From Bartonella quintana (GTDB taxonomy: Bacteria > Pseudomonadota > Alphaproteobacteria > Rhizobiales > Rhizobiaceae): a stretch of DNA of 64,000 bases. The translations under genes were made by a program, and so were the position numbers. The notes below the pieces were generated by a model that did not search any database, had not been told where the DNA came from, and was given only the letters and a program-made list of their open reading frames with translations. Of this stretch, positions 60,520-64,000 are shown piece after piece (the first letter of the stretch is position 1; each line of letters starts with the position of its first letter). The stretch is taken from contig NZ_AP019773.1 of the NCBI RefSeq assembly GCF_009936175.1, forward strand, positions 124,001 through 188,000, written 5' to 3'.

Positions 60520-63312
60520 ATGAGGGAATTGCATTCAAGACTAAGTTTTTTTAAAGCGGGTTCATTAAGCATCACTCTGGTTACCCTCTTATCGAGTGTA
60601 TCGGCTGTTTTTGCTTTGACTTTACCTATGAGCCAGGAAGTTATTTTGGATCGTAAGACTAAGAATGATCGTAAGAATATTTGTATTCTTTCTCTAAGTG
60701 CTTTTGATGGCAAGGATGTTTTGGCAGAAGATGGTGATGGTTATGTTTGTGGTTTAGATCAGGTTTCTGGGTCTGATGCGTTAGATATCAACCAAGTTGG
60801 GGAAAGTTCAGAGAAAGAGGGTATTGCGCTTACGGTAAAGAGAGAGGATAGCGCTTTGAAGGGGCCTTTCTCTAGAGTTTCTGGTGTTCATTCTGTTAGG
60901 AGCAGTTCCCATCCCTATACGCTAGGTTATGAGGCAGCAATATTTGATCTAGCTGAAACAAAAAAAGTTGCAGGACAGCCTTATAATTACTATGATCAGA
61001 ACTCAATGTGGACTGCTATCGGTAAAGGTGCACGGGCAGAGGGAGAAGGGGCATTGGCTATAGGGGAGAATGCGTTTGCAACCATCAATGCTGTCGCTTT
61101 GGGTGCTGAGGCTAAGGCTTATGTTCGTGCGAGTGTAGCTCTAGGTTCTAGTTCTGCGGCTAGATGGAGAGAGAATCCCAGGGGTTGGGATCCTCGAATA
61201 AATGATTCTAATCCCAGCGATAATAATCCGTGGTGGGTGTCTTCTCTGGGTGAGGTCAGCATTGGTGATGTTAAGAACGGTAAAACCCGACATATAGCAG
61301 GAGTGGCGGCAGGCTGGAAAGACACCGATGCAGTCAATGTCGCACAGCTAAAAGCGTTAAGAGAGTGGGCAAGCGAGCTCACAGGACCAGGGGAGATTGA
61401 GTACGATGAAGGTTCTAAGCTTATTCGTATTGGTTCAAAGCGCTCGGGAGACAAAATAGATATTAAAAATAGCGATGGGCAAGATCGAGTTTTGGCTGGA
61501 GTGAAGAACGGGGAGGTTTCTCAGGGGTCAGTTGAGGCAATAAATGGTCATCAACTTTGGGAAACCAATCAAACAGTTGCGGGTCTAAATGGAACTTTAA
61601 ACAATCTAGGTAAGAATCTCACAAACTATTTAGGTGGTGGTGCAGATGTGGCTCAGAATGTTGCACCAACTTACACTATTCAGGGCAAACAGCATCGTGA
61701 TGTTGGTTCTGCTTTTGGTGGTGTTAATACCGTCATCAAGGATATTTATAGTAAACTTGAGGATTTGCCTGGTAGAAGCGTTAAGGATCAAGATGCCTTA
61801 ATGTGGAGCGAGACTGAGAATGCCTTTGTTGCACTTCATGGATTGGGAGGAGATAAAACGGAGAGTAAGATTACCTATCTTTTGGATGGTGACATTAGTG
61901 AAGATTCAACAGATGCCATAAATGGTTCTCAGCTTTATATGATGAGCAATAAGCTTGCTGCTTATTTTGGTGGCGGTGCTAGATATGAGAATGGTCAGTG
62001 GTCGGATCCAACATTTACGCTTCACCAATGGAATTCTGATGGCAATTTTGTTGAGAAGAACTATAAGACTGTAGCGGATGCTTTTGGTGGTGTTGATACG
62101 GTTATCAAGGATATTTATAGTAAAATTGGGGATTTGCCTGGTGGGGGCGTTAAGGATCAAGATGCCTTATTGTGGAGCGAGACTGAGAATGCTTTTGTTG
62201 CGCTTCATGGGTCGGAAGGAAAGAAGACGAATAGCAAGCTGAAGTTTCTCTTAGATGGTGCCATTGAGCAAGGGTCGAGTGAAGCGATTACGGGTAATCA
62301 GCTTTATATGATGAGCAATAAGCTTGCTGCTTATTTTGGTGGCGGTGCTGGATATGAGAATGGGAAGTGGTTGGATCCAACATTTATGCTTCACCAATTG
62401 GGTCCTGATGGCAGTGTTGTTGAGAAGAACTATAAGACTGTAGCGGATGCTTTTGGTGGTGTTGATAGCAGTTTGTCTAATCTCAATGATCGTTTGAAGG
62501 CTGTTGAACAAGGGGCATCTCCGGTACCTCCGTCTTCTGATTCTGATGTGTTACATTGGAATGAAGAGAAGGGCGGGTATGATGCGAGCCATAAGGGTCA
62601 ACCTGGTAAGATTACGGAAGTAGCTGATGGTAATATTGCGCAAGGTTCGAAAGATGCAGTCAATGGTGGACAGCTTTGGGAAACCAATGAACGTCTCTCT
62701 GGTGTTGAACAAAAGGTTGATGCTATTGAGCAAGGGATTGGTCAGGTTGTTGATGGTGCTGTTAGCTATGACCGAGATGAGGATGGGAATAAAACGAATA
62801 AAATCAGTTTACAAGGTGGTAATGCTGGTGAACCTGTAGTGATTGATAATGTTGCGGATGGGAAGATAGAGAAGGGTTCGAAAGAAGCAGTGAATGGTGG
62901 TCAGTTGCATGACTATACGGAACAACAGATGAAGGTTGTTCTTGATGATGCGAAAAAATATACGGATGAACGTATCAAGAATATCACTGTTGATGCCATT
63001 AATGATGCTGTTTCTCAGGCTAAAGACTATACAGATATGAAGTTTGAGGCTTTAAATTATGGTATTGAGGGTGCCCGGAAAGAAGCGAGGCAAGCAGCGG
63101 CTGTAGGTTTAGCGGTATCTAACTTACGTTACAATGATACACCTGGAAAATTAAGCATTGCATTTGGGAGCGGCTTATGGCGTAGTCAAGGTGCATTTGC
63201 CTTTGGTGCAGGTTATGCGTCTGAAGATGGTAAGACCCTTTCTAGTGGGTCGATAACGACTTCTGGTGGTCATTGGGGAGTTGGTGCTGGATTAGGCTTA
63301 ACACTGAATTGA
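60520..63312 (+). CDS. Trimeric autotransporter adhesin 3 (Vomp/BadA-like)
   Basis: ATG 60520 is preceded by TTGGGGAATTTT, identical to gene 2 (930 residues). The first 152 codons match gene 2; the head cassette differs, with TAIGKGARAEGEGALAIGEN and INAVALGAEAKAYVRASVAL, a regular YadA-like beta-roll. The neck RHIAGVAAGWKDTDAVNVAQ, stalk repeats and coiled coil are shared with genes 1 and 2. The anchor is mosaic: RYNDTPGKLSIAFG as in gene 1, then GAFAFGAGYASEDGKTL as in gene 2, then GHWGVGAGLGLTLN as in gene 1. Its upstream region is unlike that of gene 2. Confidence 0.93.
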   Translation: MRELHSRLSFFKAGSLSITLVTLLSSVSAVFALTLPMSQEVILDRKTKNDRKNICILSLSAFDGKDVLAEDGDGYVCGLDQVSGSDALDINQVGESSEKEGIALTVKREDSALKGPFSRVSGVHSVRSSSHPYTLGYEAAIFDLAETKKVAGQPYNYYDQNSMWTAIGKGARAEGEGALAIGENAFATINAVALGAEAKAYVRASVALGSSSAARWRENPRGWDPRINDSNPSDNNPWWVSSLGEVSIGDVKNGKTRHIAGVAAGWKDTDAVNVAQLKALREWASELTGPGEIEYDEGSKLIRIGSKRSGDKIDIKNSDGQDRVLAGVKNGEVSQGSVEAINGHQLWETNQTVAGLNGTLNNLGKNLTNYLGGGADVAQNVAPTYTIQGKQHRDVGSAFGGVNTVIKDIYSKLEDLPGRSVKDQDALMWSETENAFVALHGLGGDKTESKITYLLDGDISEDSTDAINGSQLYMMSNKLAAYFGGGARYENGQWSDPTFTLHQWNSDGNFVEKNYKTVADAFGGVDTVIKDIYSKIGDLPGGGVKDQDALLWSETENAFVALHGSEGKKTNSKLKFLLDGAIEQGSSEAITGNQLYMMSNKLAAYFGGGAGYENGKWLDPTFMLHQLGPDGSVVEKNYKTVADAFGGVDSSLSNLNDRLKAVEQGASPVPPSSDSDVLHWNEEKGGYDASHKGQPGKITEVADGNIAQGSKDAVNGGQLWETNERLSGVEQKVDAIEQGIGQVVDGAVSYDRDEDGNKTNKISLQGGNAGEPVVIDNVADGKIEKGSKEAVNGGQLHDYTEQQMKVVLDDAKKYTDERIKNITVDAINDAVSQAKDYTDMKFEALNYGIEGARKEARQAAAVGLAVSNLRYNDTPGKLSIAFGSGLWRSQGAFAFGAGYASEDGKTLSSGSITTSGGHWGVGAGLGLTLN
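60976..61395 (+). other. Variable head cassette of adhesin gene 3
   Basis: The 420-bp counterpart of 57993-58424, 12 bp shorter and in frame. It encodes regular YadA-like head repeats and a tryptophan/asparagine-rich loop (RENPRGWDPRIND). The flanks are shared with gene 2. Confidence 0.8.
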
Positions 63313-63345
63313 TAATACAAAGACAGCTATGGTAGCGCAATTCCG

Positions 63346-63376
63346 TTCACCTCTGCCTAAATAAGGCAGAGGTGAA
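63346..63376 (+). terminator. Terminator of adhesin gene 3
   Basis: Identical 13-bp stem and AAATA loop to the terminator at 57177-57207. Confidence 0.8.
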
Positions 63377-63705
63377 GAGTTTTGATAGAATTAAAAAGGG
63401 ATTATACAAATTTATTTAAGATGCATAATTATAAATCTAATTGCAAAAACTTCAAAGAATACTGGCCACTGTATAATTATCATAAATAAAAATAAATGTT
63501 CATTTGCATCTAAATTAGGATTATTAATTTTTTTCTTGCTATTTTATAGTATTTGCTATAAAGGGCTCTCACTAAAGTAAAGTCTGTGCAACAGACTATT
63601 TCCGTTTGCGGGGGGAAAAATGCCTTAATTTTAAATATTTTCCTAACATTTTTCATTATTTACAGGCACTTAAGGGGAATCTTGCAATTTTTATTGGGGA
63701 ATTTT

Positions 63706-64000
63706 ATGAGGGAATTGCATTCAAGACTAAGTTTTTTTAAAGCGGGTTCATTAAGCATCACTCTGGTTACCCTCTTATCGAGTGTATCGGCTGTTTTTGC
63801 TTTGACTTTACCTATGAGCCAGGAAGTTATTTTGGATCGTAAGACTAAGAATGATCGTAAGAATATTTGTATTCTTTCTCTAAGTGCTTTTGATGGCAAG
63901 GATGTTTTGGCAGAAGATGGTGATGGTTATGTTTGTGGTTTAGATCAGGTTTCTGGGTCTGATGCGTTAGATATCAACCAAGTTGGGGAAAGTTCAGAGA
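63706..64000 (+). CDS. Trimeric autotransporter adhesin 4, N-terminus only
   Basis: ATG 63706 with the same TTGGGGAATTTT leader, signal peptide (ending SVSAVFA) and DGYVCGLDQVSGSD head start as genes 2 and 3; cut by the window edge after 98 codons. Its upstream spacer is the same as that of gene 2, so it appears to descend from a copy of gene 2. Its head cassette lies outside the window. Confidence 0.9.
   Translation, partial: MRELHSRLSFFKAGSLSITLVTLLSSVSAVFALTLPMSQEVILDRKTKNDRKNICILSLSAFDGKDVLAEDGDGYVCGLDQVSGSDALDINQVGESSE

Larger units (their letters stand above)
63261..64000 (+). repeat. Long direct repeat, copy B
   Basis: Second copy of 57092-57831 at an offset of 6,169 bp, running into the window end. 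It joins the 3' end of adhesin 3 to the 5' end of adhesin 4. Confidence 0.9.

Overview
The window is an AT-rich chromosomal segment of an alphaproteobacterium of the order Rhizobiales, and almost certainly a Bartonella. The evidence is the combination of gcrA, ccmABCDG, rpsT-dnaA, cyoABCD, fabA-fabB-fabI next to irr, many decaying genes between intact ones, and above all a tandem array of trimeric autotransporter adhesins whose heads resemble the Vomp/BadA family. I do not assign a species.

Layout. 1-6.5 kb: mutS (truncated by the window edge), divergent from maeB; then secB, fxsA and a Tim44-like gene. 6.6-8.1 kb: a decayed smr gene and featureless DNA. 8.1-11.3 kb: hslO, a broken argF and an intact argD. 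11.8-12.3 kb: gcrA. 13.1-16.1 kb: the ccmA-ccmB-ccmC-ccmD-ccmG cytochrome c maturation operon, divergent from acnA (16.4-19.1 kb). The promoter region between them holds a near-consensus Irr (ICE) operator. 19.3-24.8 kb: rpsT, dnaA, dnaN, recF and aroQ. 24.9-29.2 kb: the cyoABCD ubiquinol oxidase operon. 29.6-34.9 kb: gpsA, the fabA-fabB-fabI operon, irr and an SH3 protein. 35.7-38.4 kb: rpsU, a heavily decayed fhs gene and tRNA-Arg. 38.8-43.0 kb: an RND efflux pair. 43.2-46.1 kb: pgi, tRNA-Ser, rplU and rpmA. 46.1-50.0 kb: decayed DNA, then a large EIIA-HPr-EI phosphotransferase protein. 50.5-53.9 kb: a second tRNA-Ser, a decayed MFS transporter and further gene remnants. 53.9-64.0 kb: at least four tandem trimeric autotransporter genes.

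How it fits together. The intact genes are housekeeping (replication initiation, respiration, lipid synthesis, ribosome, envelope) and iron/heme-linked functions (irr, ccm, acnA, cyo). The broken genes (argF, fhs, smr, an MFS transporter) are biosynthetic or accessory, the reductive pattern expected of a host-restricted bacterium. The expanding part of the window is the adhesin array. Its genes share near-identical stalk and anchor blocks, carry different head cassettes, and are joined by a 6,169-bp repeat spacing. This is the arrangement expected of a locus that diversifies by recombination and gene conversion, and it is the most interesting system here.
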